Part shown: in pieces, positions 20,711 through 30,767 of the stretch
Numbering within the stretch: the first letter of the stretch is position 1
How the letters are laid out: every line of letters starts with the position of its first letter
Position numbers and translations under genes: made by a program
The notes under the pieces: generated by a model
The model's database searches: none
What the model was told of the DNA's origin: nothing
What the model saw: only the letters and a program-made list of their open reading frames with translations
Assembly: GCA_006538405.1 (NCBI GenBank)
Contig: BJKQ01000006.1
Span: 953,001 to 1,017,000 of the forward strand
DNA: 64,000 bases
Reading direction: 5' to 3'
Origin: Hansfordia pulvinata
Taxonomy: Eukaryota; Ascomycota; Sordariomycetes; Xylariales

Positions 20711-22832
20711 GTGAAGGCTTGTTCGGCTGTGTGGACGCAGCCAGAGCCGATGGGGGCTGCTGGGCCGGAAGGCGGCGAGAAAGGAGGAGAGGAAAAAGGG
20801 TCGCTGTGAAGAAGACATGACGCCTGGTCCTGAGGGTGCAGTACTCCGGCGGAGGTCGGCTTGAGGCTGAGAGCGAAAGGTGAAGCGCCGGCGCCTGTGC
20901 AGAGGGGTGGTGGTTTGGTGATGGGTGCTGGTGCTTGTTGATGGTGGTCGAGGGAAGATCAGGACCAAGATGCGATTCTGGGAATGACGATGTCGACTCA
21001 GGTGGGCGATCAAAGGCAGCAGCAGGAGCCGCACGGGGAGTGGATGCAGAGCGATGCAGCCGCAAACGCAGGCGCAAGTGGGTGGACGGTCGGGAAGAAT
21101 CGTCCGGGAGGGTGTGGTTGGCTGCGGGGAGAGCCTGATCGATCGGGTTGGGGGCGTGGCTAATGCAGAAGAGCCGATCACTGATGGGACGGGGCGACTG
21201 TCGTTGGACGGAGGACGAGGCGTGACGGAATGAGAGAAGACGAGACGACGGCCAGCGCCTTGTGGTAGGTTAGGTAGATAGTTGTGTGGTTTTCCGGCGT
21301 CGCGGACGAAGGAGGGCAGAGTGTTGATGGAGGGGGAATGCGGGACGAACGATGGTGGTGGTGGTGGTGGCAGTGGGAGCAGTAGTGGTGGGAGAAGGAG
21401 GAGCGGCTCTGATGAACATTAGGTAATTGGTAGCCACCTAGTATCTACCTGAGGAGGGGCGGACTTGAGATGGATGAGTCTGATGACGGGTGCGGGCGCT
21501 TTCAGTGGCAGGCTGCCGAGCATTGTTTTTCATTCATTTATTTGTGCTGGCGGTGATGGATCGTTTCGCCAGGCAGGTACGATTTATCGTACTACGAGTA
21601 TGCATTCCAGATCAACATCAGTCGCTGAATACTCCGTTAGCTGTATTTCCACGAGAGCTGTCGCTGCGTACTCGTAGCCGTGGACGGCATCACGGGCGAA
21701 TGGGGGCCCGGATGACGGATGACCTCGCGTAGCCCCTCCATCGGTCATTCCCGGGAAGCCAACCGCCCAACCCCGGATTTGCACCGGCTGTGGTGGAAGA
21801 ATAAGTGGCGCCGCTTTGCAAATGCTGCTTCCTTGATAGGCGGCAGCCCCCGCGCCCCAGGGACAAGGTACCCGATTGCGCGGAATCCAACACCCGAGGT
21901 ACTCCAGCATATTCCCGTATGTATGTAGACGTACCATCACGCCATGTACATGCATATCCGCATGACCTTACCTACATATGTATGCTGGCGCAGCGACTGG
22001 ACTACATACATGCACCAAATCAGCACTCTCTAGGTAATTTGGATTATGAAGCCAGCGCCTTCCGATAGCAGCAGCAGCAGCAGCAGAGTGAGCATTGATG
22101 GTGAGGGCAGTCGCGAGAGAGAGTGAATGGCCAAAATGGCAGGCACCACCGGCACTGGACAATGTGTCCGCGGCTGGCCGAGACCTTTACTCCGTAAGTC
22201 CATCGACGATTCATTGCCGGGCTTCCCGTTCCCTTCCTCTCCCTCGCCTTCACCTCACCCAGCCGATCGCCCCTCCGACTTAGACGGCAACCTTGCCGGC
22301 TTGCATCCCCCGCCGTGCCCCCTCCACGAATCCCAGCCCTCCATGCATGCCAGCTACGCCGACCCCAGTCTCCAAGACCGCTTCCCAGCATGTTGCCAGG
22401 GCGGGCGGTCTTGTGCGAGTATACCGCGTGGCCCTGGGACATCATTCTTCGTCATATCGTCCGCCGACATTACGAATAGGAAACCCTCGATTCGCTGGCG
22501 TGCTCACCTTAACCCCTCCATCCTTTCTGCACCTCTTCTTTCCTCACCAGGATCCACCCCTTTTCCCCAGCCGCATGATTTGGGAAGCTTTAGGCCATAT
22601 TGTGCACAAGGAGATGTCCTTCCCAGGCATCAACTCATGAATTAAAATCCAGGCTCGAGGCGAGAACAAGCGACAATAAGGACCCCCCTGCCTCTCTCTA
22701 TCTCTCTCTCAAAACCCCTGAGAGACTCTCAAGTAACGATGACGCGGTGTCTTTTGTCTATTCCATCTATTTTACCTCTCTTGTCGCCAATCAGTCATCA
22801 TCAAGAACCCGCAGGGCGCTTTCCCACAAATA
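20711..22832. other. long intergenic region
   Basis: 2.1 kb between the His-rich gene and the stop of the Trk gene (both minus). It holds GGT/GGA-rich low complexity at 21340-21400 and two copies of the TACGAGTA/TACTCGTA word (21593-21600, 21669-21676). ORFs of 60-170 codons overlap in several frames with no domain I recognise. Confidence 0.5.
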
Positions 22833-25012
22833 TCAAACTGCATGGACCCAATCACCTCCGGCCCTCTTCGTGGACTCAAGCGCGGCCTCGTCGGTTCCCT
22901 TATTTGAGTGTCCGTCCATTTCGTGCCGGCCAGGTAACTGGATGGCGTGATCAAGCTGCACCGGCAGCCCGCGGTGCCGCCCTCGCAGCATGACGGCACA
23001 CAGGATTAGCTTGCTTCCTGGATAGAAGCCGCCACTAAGGCTGAGGCCGTTGCCCGGCACCCCTGTGCTGATCCCTACGCACCCGTACGCCGACACAACC
23101 TCGAAGGCCACGTTGAATACCGAGTATGTTGCCGGGTCCTCCAAAAAGTGCTGCGTTTCCACAATGACTATCGCCAGCGTTGCCAGCATGAGCCACCACA
23201 AATCGTGTGATAGTTGGCCTCGAAGCTGTTGCCCAATGAAATCTACCCGGCTCTCTTCTTCAGCCGCACGGCCCCCGACAGCTGCCCTCCGCGCCTCGGA
23301 GCCTGGGAAGATGGACATGATGTCGTGCAACAGCCGGGGGACGCCAAGACCTCTCGAGGGACCGACTGTGTCATTGTTCGACGTCTCCTCGCCGTAAATA
23401 TAGAGGGACTTCTCTTCGTACACATTCGAGTGCCGCATTGAGATGGCCACCGGATATACGGAAATGTACATCATGATCATATACAAGAGTTGCAGACCGA
23501 CGAAGTGGCCCGAGACGGGAACCACATAGAAGCCGCCGGATCGAACAGCTGGGCGTCAACCAACGGTCAGCTTGTGGGGCCAAGACAGAGACAGTTTCAC
23601 AGCTGACCTGGACCTACCTATCGCTTGGAAAAGGCCATCAATGGCTCGTGATGCCGGCGAGAGGGCCTCGATCGCCGCATTGCCGATGTTGAGAACCACA
23701 AAGGCGATCCAGTCGATCCCACTCAGGATGAAGATCATGAACACCAGCCACCATGTCTGCCTGGACGGGAAGAGGTACAGAAACAGACGCCGTGGGTAGC
23801 GCAAGATGTACTCGAGGGTTCTCTTCCACTCGGCCAATTCGTCGGGCCCTGTCGTCAGGTGCAAGCACTTTAGGCAAAGCCAGACACCCAGACGGAGAAA
23901 CAGGGGAAACGCCGTGTTGCCGGCCAGGATCATGGCGCCCATGGTGAGCAGGACAAAGTAGGAGTCCTGGAACGGAATCATGTTGGCGTCGAGGACGCTC
24001 ATGCCGCTATTGTTGAAGGCCGAGACACCATTGAAGATGCCGTTCCACCAAGGGGATATGCCGTTGTCCCAGGCCGGCCGGGGTTGGTTGTTGGCGATCC
24101 AGGCGCCCAGCGCCACACTGCCAATCAGCTGCCAGAGGAGGGCATAGACGGGGACCAGGACGGACAGGAACCGCAGAGCTCGGTATTCGGTGCCGCCCAG
24201 CTTGAGGCGCTCGTGTCGCGTTAGACTGTCGCCGCTCCGAGTCCGATGCACCGGCACAATGTGCTCGGTGGGGACGTCGCACCTCTTGCTCGGCAGATGG
24301 GAAAGGGGACTTCCGGTGTCGCCGTCGGCCACATATCGCCGGTGGACGGACGACTCAACGACCGAAGAGCTGGTCTTGGCGTCGTCCTGGGTGGTCATCG
24401 GCGTGTTGCCTGCATGGCCCCGGTGGGAGGCGTCTTCCACGACAGCGCGTGCCAGATCGCCCATATCTTCGAATTTGCGATGCATGCTGACTTCCTGGTT
24501 AGGGAATTCTGGGCTCGGAGCGAAAGTGACCATCTCGGGATATGAGGCAGGCCCCGGATGATGTGCAGAGCCGCTGTCCGCTTTCTCGCCGTCCCAGCGG
24601 GCAATCTTGGTCAGATGGCGCTTGAAGGCGTACTTGCGCACGGCGATGGTCCAGATGGAGACCCAGACCGAGCTGCCCACGATGATAAGCAGCCACAGCA
24701 GCACCTGCTGGAAGATATTCAACTGGCTGAGGTTGACGGTCTGCAGGGCGATAGATGTCAGTCACCAAAGGGAAGCGCTTGCTGCGACCGGTGTCTTCTC
24801 ACATTGAGGCCGGTCTCCGTCATAGCCGACACAACCATGAACAGGCTGTCGACATACGAGACGCCCAAGCTGGGGTTTGAGGCGCCCCAGAAGATGAAGG
24901 AGGCGACGAACGGCACCAGAGTGAAGTAGGCATAGTGGATGGTGATGAACTTGAGCGGCAGGCGAAAAAGGCCAGGGAGGCACCTCGAGCAAGGAGCAGG
25001 TCGTCGGGCCAT
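22833..25012 (-). CDS. TRK1: Trk-type potassium transporter
   Basis: A plasma-membrane K+ uptake protein of the Trk/HKT superfamily. Exons on the minus strand are 24803-25012, 23618-24740 and 22833-23548; introns 24741-24802 and 23549-23617 are GT-AG and keep the frame, giving 682 residues. All four pore loops are visible with their filter glycine: SAMTETGLNT (about 63-71), FNNSGMSVLDAN (about 313), AIAVRSGGFYVV (about 443-454) and AYGCVGISTG (about 598). The block VSYVDSLFMVVSAM before the first loop and YEEKSLYIYGEE and LILCAVMLRGRHRGLP near the end are typical of fungal Trk. A hydrophilic loop after the second helix (from about residue 100) is shorter than in long yeast TRK1. The start ATG 25012 is immediately before the first membrane helix. 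Confidence 0.92.
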
Positions 25013-25074
25013 GGTTTGTTGTTGCCACCAGTCGCCGCCGCGGCTATGGGGCAGAGTTCTGCGCTGCTTCTGGC

Positions 25075-25080
25075 TTTATA
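25075..25080 (-). promoter_or_regulatory. TATA-like box upstream of TRK1
   Basis: TATAAA on the minus strand, 63-68 bases before the ATG. The distance is short for a TATA box unless the 5' UTR is very short. Confidence 0.3.
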
Positions 25081-26973
25081 CAACAGATAGGAAAGAGGTG
25101 GAGGTGGACAGAGGCAGCAGAAGCAGGCAACAACCCGAAGAAGCTCAGGGGAGGGGACGAGGAGTTTTGTAGCTCAAGCTTCAGTGCGCCCCTTTACAAC
25201 CGACCGACCGACCGACTGTGGCCGGCCTCCCTCTATCCCATGCAGACGCGCACTCTCGCTCATTTGCACATACGTCGATGGCGCGATGCGCGAAACATGA
25301 CTTACAAGGAGGAGGGATCCAGACAGACAATGGACAGATGGCGAGGGCTCAACCCGCTCGAGCCACGCGTTCTGCAGACGCGGGTGCGCGGTGTACGAGT
25401 ATATATGTAGGTCAGTATTGGTCTCTGATCGCGCCGCGTCCGTGTCTCTGCGCACACTTCTTTTTTTTCCCCCTTTGGTCTTTCTGGTGGCGCCGCTCGC
25501 AGGTGCTGACAAGATTCAAGCTTTTGGGGGGGGGGGAGAGGGGGGGCCGCCGGGTCCCCGCCATTATGGGGCGGTTCCTTAATTCTGGGATGCCCGGTGG
25601 TGAGTTCAGACCCCTGATAAGTTATCAGCCCTCTAATAGACCCTGGACTAACAAATATCCTGAAGCCCGGTTTGTGGATGATAGGGCCCCCGGCCATCCA
25701 ATCTTTGAATCTATATCGGGAGTGCGCATCAGTGAAAGCCTACTTTCAGTACAGCCATCGCGCCGGGGACACTCACTGACGGGGCAGACTACTTGGCCAC
25801 TTCTCACCTGTGCCTTGCGATAACAACGAGGCAACTCTGTATAATGACTGACTTTGGCATCTACGAGTAGCACCAAGACGCATTTACCCAACAAGACACC
25901 CGCTTCACGTCAAGCTGGACACGCTTCACCTTGCAGAGACGCGGTCAGTGGTGAAGACAAGCGATCTGCAGCAGCTTTGGCTGCGAACTGAGGTCCAGGC
26001 CGCGCACCTGTCCTGTTTTCCCTCCTTTCCACCCCCCACGTTCTTGTCGCTGGACGGGGGCCGGATAACCGGCAACGGGGGTCGAATGTTTCGGCACTCA
26101 GACTGAGGCTGGGCCTGGTCTTCCTTGTCTCGTAGGGGTTCTCGTCTGCTTTTCGCGTCGTCTTGGCAAGACAAGACAAGGCCGGCAGTGCGTGCTCCTC
26201 CTTGTCTCTGACGAGCCCAGACCCTCAATCTGGCGGGGGCGGGCGAGTGGGGTTTTCCTTTTTCGAGACATTATCTATATCGCAGACGACGAACAACGAG
26301 GGACGGCCGGGCGGTCTGCCGGACTTTCTAGCCTTGGCGACGGCGTCCCTTGCACGGGTCCTGCTTCTGGTCCCGTCGCCCCCATCCGTCCGGCCCTTCT
26401 GGTAAGGGCGGCGCGGGCGATTCCTGGAATGGGAAACGGGGGGGGGGGACCTGGTGAAAGACCCGAACCCGCCCCCCAGCGAGCGACTTGAGAGTCCTCC
26501 ATGCCGGGTTTCCGGCGGGCGGTCAGCATCACCCTAGCCCGTCCGCCTCTCTCCCTCGACACAGACAGGCTCTTCGAGAAAGGCGCCCCGTCGCTTGCGC
26601 TGCGGTGCGCGTCCTTGGCTTCTGGATCGCAGAGCGCAATTCCCTCCCTGCCCCTCGCCCATCTAGCAGCCAGAGCCGATCCCCGTTCGGGGCAGGTCGG
26701 AGGAGCGGATAAGCTCGCGGAAGGGGTATAAGAAAACAAAAAACCACAGAGGTGAATGCATCAGAGGGGATGGATAGTATCAGCGCTGTCTGTGAGACCT
26801 GGGGCACGACATTTGTCTCCATGGCAAGCAGCGCGACCTTAGAGCCTTAGGGTTAGTTGATAAAACGTCTCAGCCGCATGCCGCCGTGATCACGCGCTAA
26901 AGGTCTGATTTGATCCGGGCTGTCGCCTCGACCATTCCAGAGACTTGTATCAGAGAGCCCTCTTTACTCCGCA

Positions 26974-26993
26974 TGTCTGTCTGTCTGTCTGTC
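26974..26993. repeat. (TGTC)5 tetranucleotide repeat
   Basis: Five perfect TGTC units in intergenic DNA. Confidence 0.9.
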
Positions 26994-27670
26994 AATCAGT
27001 CAAAAAGCCACACCACAGGGTCACAGTCTTCTAGTCTTCTACTTGCAGGATTTGAATCGTAGGTCTCGGCATGGTGAAGACGTAGTTTGGAAAAATTGGT
27101 CTATCTGGAGAAAGCAAGGCGCTGTGTAGGAGATGGGGTTATGTACAATGGACAAAGCGCCGTCGGATAGAAAGGAGACGGAAAGAGACAACAATGGATC
27201 AGGTGAAGAAACAAGAAGAAGAGGACAGAAAAAGAAAAGGAAATTCCTAAGTAGCGACCGGAACGAGGGCGAAACGCCCTCTCGGGAGGGTTTCTCTCTC
27301 CTCCGCAGCGAAAGCGAACCCCCATCAAGGGGGAGGGGATGGTGAGGGTATGTACAGAGACGGGAATGCGAGCCGGGCCAAGTTGGCCTGAACGACCACG
27401 GCTATATGACGGGAAGAGTCCGGAAGAGGCGGAAGGTGGGTATCTCAGAGTGGTTGGAATGAAAGAAAGAAAGGGAAAGCCGGGCTCGCTCAACGAGTCC
27501 CCATTGCACGTTTTTTGTTTTCCACTCGTAAAAGGGGGGAGGGTTGCCGGAGGCACTGCCCCTTGCTCGCCGCCCCTTCCCCCTTATTTCTTTTTTTCTC
27601 TTCATCTCTTTTCTTCCATAGCTGCCTTGAGACTCTCGCATGCCCCGTCTTCCCTCCTCTTGTCTACGGT

Positions 27671-27690
27671 AGAGAGAGAGAGAGAGAGAG
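27671..27690. repeat. (AG)10 microsatellite
   Basis: Ten AG units just beyond the stop of the RlpA-like gene, so probably within its 3' UTR. Confidence 0.93.
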
Positions 27691-27719
27691 GAGGAGAAGT
27701 GAGCAAGAGAAAAGGAATC

Positions 27720-28136
27720 CTAAGAGAAGCTCCAGCTGACGCTGACGCGGCCCTCGGCCTGGTCGGCCAGCTTGTCGAAGACGGAGGGGGAGACGTCGAT
27801 GGAGCCGCTGGCGCAGCCGGGGCAGGTGTCGACGACCTTGGCGGTGGCCTTCTTGCCGCCCCTCTTGATGGTGATGGTCTTGCCGCAGGCCGGGGCCGCG
27901 TTGGGGTTGGGGTTCTGGCCCATCTCGGCGGGCGAGATGGCCACGACCGCGTCGGAGTCGGCGCTGGTGATGCCGCAGCTGCCCAGGCCGGGCGTGTAGT
28001 ACGTCATGTCGCCGGTGTACGACTGCGCGCCCGCGGCGGCCTCGGGCGAGTACCGGAAGGGCGTGGCCGAGGCCGGGCCCAGGAAGAGGGCGGCGGCGGT
28101 GGCGGCCGCGGCGGTGAGGGACTTGACGGAGTACAT
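27720..28136 (-). CDS. secreted RlpA-like double-psi beta-barrel protein
   Basis: A 138-residue single-exon gene. The N-terminus (MYSVKSLTAAAATAAALFLG) is a signal peptide with likely cleavage after ASA at about residue 24. The rest resembles small secreted fungal proteins of the RlpA-like/expansin-like double-psi barrel fold: GDMTYYTPGLGSCG, VVAISPAEMG, CGKTITIKRGGKKATAKVVD, TCPGCASGSIDVSPSVFDKL and a VSWSF ending. Four Cys (in SCG, ACG and TCPGC) can form two disulfides. Relatives include barwin-like proteins and protease-inhibitor-like secreted proteins; no catalytic activity is implied. A TATA box at 28321-28326 lies about 185 bases upstream. Large empty flanks fit a condition-regulated secreted protein. 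Confidence 0.88.
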   Translation of the reverse strand: MYSVKSLTAAAATAAALFLGPASATPFRYSPEAAAGAQSYTGDMTYYTPGLGSCGITSADSDAVVAISPAEMGQNPNPNAAPACGKTITIKRGGKKATAKVVDTCPGCASGSIDVSPSVFDKLADQAEGRVSVSWSFS

Positions 28137-28320
28137 TTTGACGGTCTTTTTTGTTTGTCTTTGTTTTTGTTGGCCGGGTTGTGGGTTGGAAAGACGGCGA
28201 AGCTGGAGGAGCGTGATAAGGGAGTGTTGGGTTGCTTGGGAAGGAGTGACTGTGCTGAATGGCGATGCAGGAGATGCTGATGAGAAGTTGAGTGTAAGAA
28301 GAGGACGGCGTCCACTTGTC

Positions 28321-28326
28321 TTTATA
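28321..28326 (-). promoter_or_regulatory. TATA box of the RlpA-like gene
   Basis: TATAAA on the minus strand, about 185 bases before the ATG, within GGAATATAAAGAC. Position and context fit a strong core promoter with a 5' UTR of about 150 bases. Confidence 0.5.
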
Positions 28327-30420
28327 TTCCAGATTCTGGCAAAGGTTGGCACCCGAAGACTTGAGAAGACGATGCTGACGACAGATGCCGATGCCGACAA
28401 AGCAGAAGTCCGTATGAGTCTTGTTACACTCAGGGCCCTGGCCTTCCCCCCCCCTTTCCACCACCAGTAACGCGTTCCCCAGAACAAGCGAGGCTGACTG
28501 GATAGTTTTTTGTCAGGCGACGGACTTGGCGGTATGGTTCCCTGTGGATGGTCAAAGTCTCTCTTCTCGAGATCCGTACCGGAACTCCGCTTGCTCTGGC
28601 TTGAAGAGCCAGCAGCAAAGGGCACTATTCTGGGGCGGGCCTTCCGATCCGAAGCGTGGCTTCTGCTGTCCCCGGCAGGCGGTCTGTTCTTGTTGGCGGC
28701 CGCTGGGCTTGTCCGGAAAGGCCCCGTCGAGACCCCCAAACCAGGCAAGAAAGATACCGCGTCTATAATTGCTGCACACTGTTAAAGGCAAGGCAACAGC
28801 TTTCGCTCTCGTCAACTAGCTGAGAAAAGAAGTGTTGCTTGGAAGGGCCCCTGGCGTGATTACTACGCCCACCCACCTCGACCTTGTATCCCCTACCGCG
28901 CCTCCTCTGCCGCAGCTGCTGACCCATCGAGCCAGAAAAAAAGGTTCCGTGTTCAATGTAACAATCCATAGACTCGTAGTAAAAAAAAAAAACGAAGAAG
29001 GGCCCGGGTACCATTGTCGTGTCAAGAAGCTGTCCGTTGAACTCGCCGCAATGGAAATCATCCGCGGCCGGGTCAAGGCTCGCGCAATGCAAATCAAGAA
29101 GAACACTCCATGTGATATGCGTCGTGCGTTCGACATAATCCAAGTTTCCTTCCAATCATGCGCCGCGTCTGCAGACTAACGTCGAGGAGAGAAATGCCGG
29201 GTGCACATCAGTGCGGCAGCGACGCAGCTTACATCAAGCGGCCTGCGCCTTGCCCCGCCGCGCTCCTTGTCATCGTCATCATCGTCTCGTCTGTCTTTTC
29301 CGAACCATCTCACAGGACTCAGAAGTAGAGAACTCCATGTAGAGTGCAGGCAGGACGCCCACTGGAGGAAATGGCGTACTCGGGGACTTGGGGGATCCAA
29401 TCGAAACCGCGCGCGAGGCCCTGCGTTGCATCCCCGCGCCATCCCCGGCCAAGAGAGCATCAGCCCCTGGCCGGCCGAGTCAGACGTCAAAGCCAAGTCC
29501 AGGCCAGCATCGCGTCGCCGCCGAGGTTTGCAAATCTGGCAGGAGCGGTGCGAAAGGCTGACCGGCGTTCAGGGGGAGGGGCCGCGAGGGGACAAGGTTG
29601 GGCCGAGAGTAAAAAAGGGGCCCCTGGCAACATCGAGGCGCCGGCCCCTGATGAGTGTGCATCCCAAGTCTCGTACGGCCCGCCCAGTGCATCTTGGAGT
29701 TGGATATCCGCCCGCGAGGCGGCGGCCGCGGGCGGATGACTGGGGTGACTGCTCCGTGCCGTACCTGAGCACGTGTGGCGAGACCACGCGCTTGGGCAAT
29801 CAGCAGCCGCGCGCTTCCATATCTCGCCCCTGCGCCCACCAAATAAAGTAATAAAGTGAAAGGGATGGGGCGGGCGGGCCGCGGCTGGCGGCAAAGCAAC
29901 GGCGCCGAAAGCTGCTCCGTCGGGATCGCGACCCGTTCGTCGTTGGTTGACCACGTGCGTGCTTGGCGCTCCGAATTGCACTTTCCTCGCACTTCATATG
30001 GCCGAAGGCGGCGGCGGTGGCGGCGGCGGCGGCTCGGATTGGGCAGTTGGCAAGTTGCACAGTGCTGAGGCTTCGATTGGGGGATCTGACCTTGTGTCGT
30101 GCAGTCAAGTCAACCGCGGCGAATGGCTGACGGGGCCGCCGAGCCAGGCACTTTCGACTGTGGCTCCCTCCCCCACTGGGAGGGACTTGGAAGAAGGACC
30201 TGGTAAAAAAAAAGTGAAAGGCATTTTAGTTGGCTTTGTCGCTGATGGTTCAACCGCGACCGCACCGCCCACAGTGACCGCAGGCGGCCGCACACGGCTC
30301 GTCTTCCCACTTGGACAAGGTGTAAGCCGGCACAGATGAGTCCAGTCAGGGTCACTGGACCACGTGAGGCCGGATGCTCCTTGACCCCGACAACCTGTGC
30401 ACCGCAACAGCCAACATACA

Positions 30421-30470
30421 CACACGCGCGCGCGCACACACACGCACACGCACACGCACACGCACACACA
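30421..30470. repeat. mixed (CA)/(CG) alternating purine-pyrimidine tract
   Basis: About 50 bases of alternating CA and CG units, a sequence type that can adopt Z-DNA. It lies roughly 300 bases beyond the IML2 stop. Confidence 0.9.
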
Positions 30471-30767
30471 AAATACAATCCTCAAGCCCAGAGCCTGCTC
30501 CTGTTGCGTCAAAATCGTGTTCTATATGCTCTGGCAACATGTCTGTCTGCCAGTGTCTGATGCGCCGTGTATCGACCAAGTAGCCTCGAGTTGAGTCGAG
30601 AACCCAACAGCAATACGCTGAGGAGGCAAAGACGCACGCTGTCGCTTGCTGTCTTTCGGCAGTGCCGTCCCTCACTCCCTTGCATGTCCAAGATGATGCT
30701 TCCCTCCTCTCGTCGCAAATCGCCTTTGTCTATTGCAAACACGAGATTCGCCTCCCCAAGGAGAGCT

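Larger units (their letters stand above)
25013..27719. other. long intergenic region
   Basis: 2.7 kb upstream of the Trk gene and downstream of the secreted RlpA-like gene. It contains G11 at 25526-25536, a (TGTC)5 tract at 26974-26993, and the TACGAGTA word at 25394 and 25862. No ORF here has recognisable domains; long Trk promoter or noncoding RNA are possibilities I cannot test. Confidence 0.45.
28137..30767. other. long intergenic region
   Basis: 2.6 kb between the RlpA-like gene start and the IML2 stop (both minus). Contains an A12 tract near 28981, a (GGC)-rich patch at 30005-30035, and a mixed CA/CG tract at 30421-30470. Overlapping ORFs in several frames show no domain. Confidence 0.45.

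Noticed and set aside
20141..21181. A 346-codon minus-strand frame with Pro-rich sequence
   Set aside because: Its overlapping partner frame contains the ordered C-terminus ending DRLSL; this frame is low complexity throughout.
27040..27075. Possible minus-strand tRNA B box in GATTCAAATCC
   Set aside because: Position 53 is not G, the stem fails, and no cloverleaf can be drawn.
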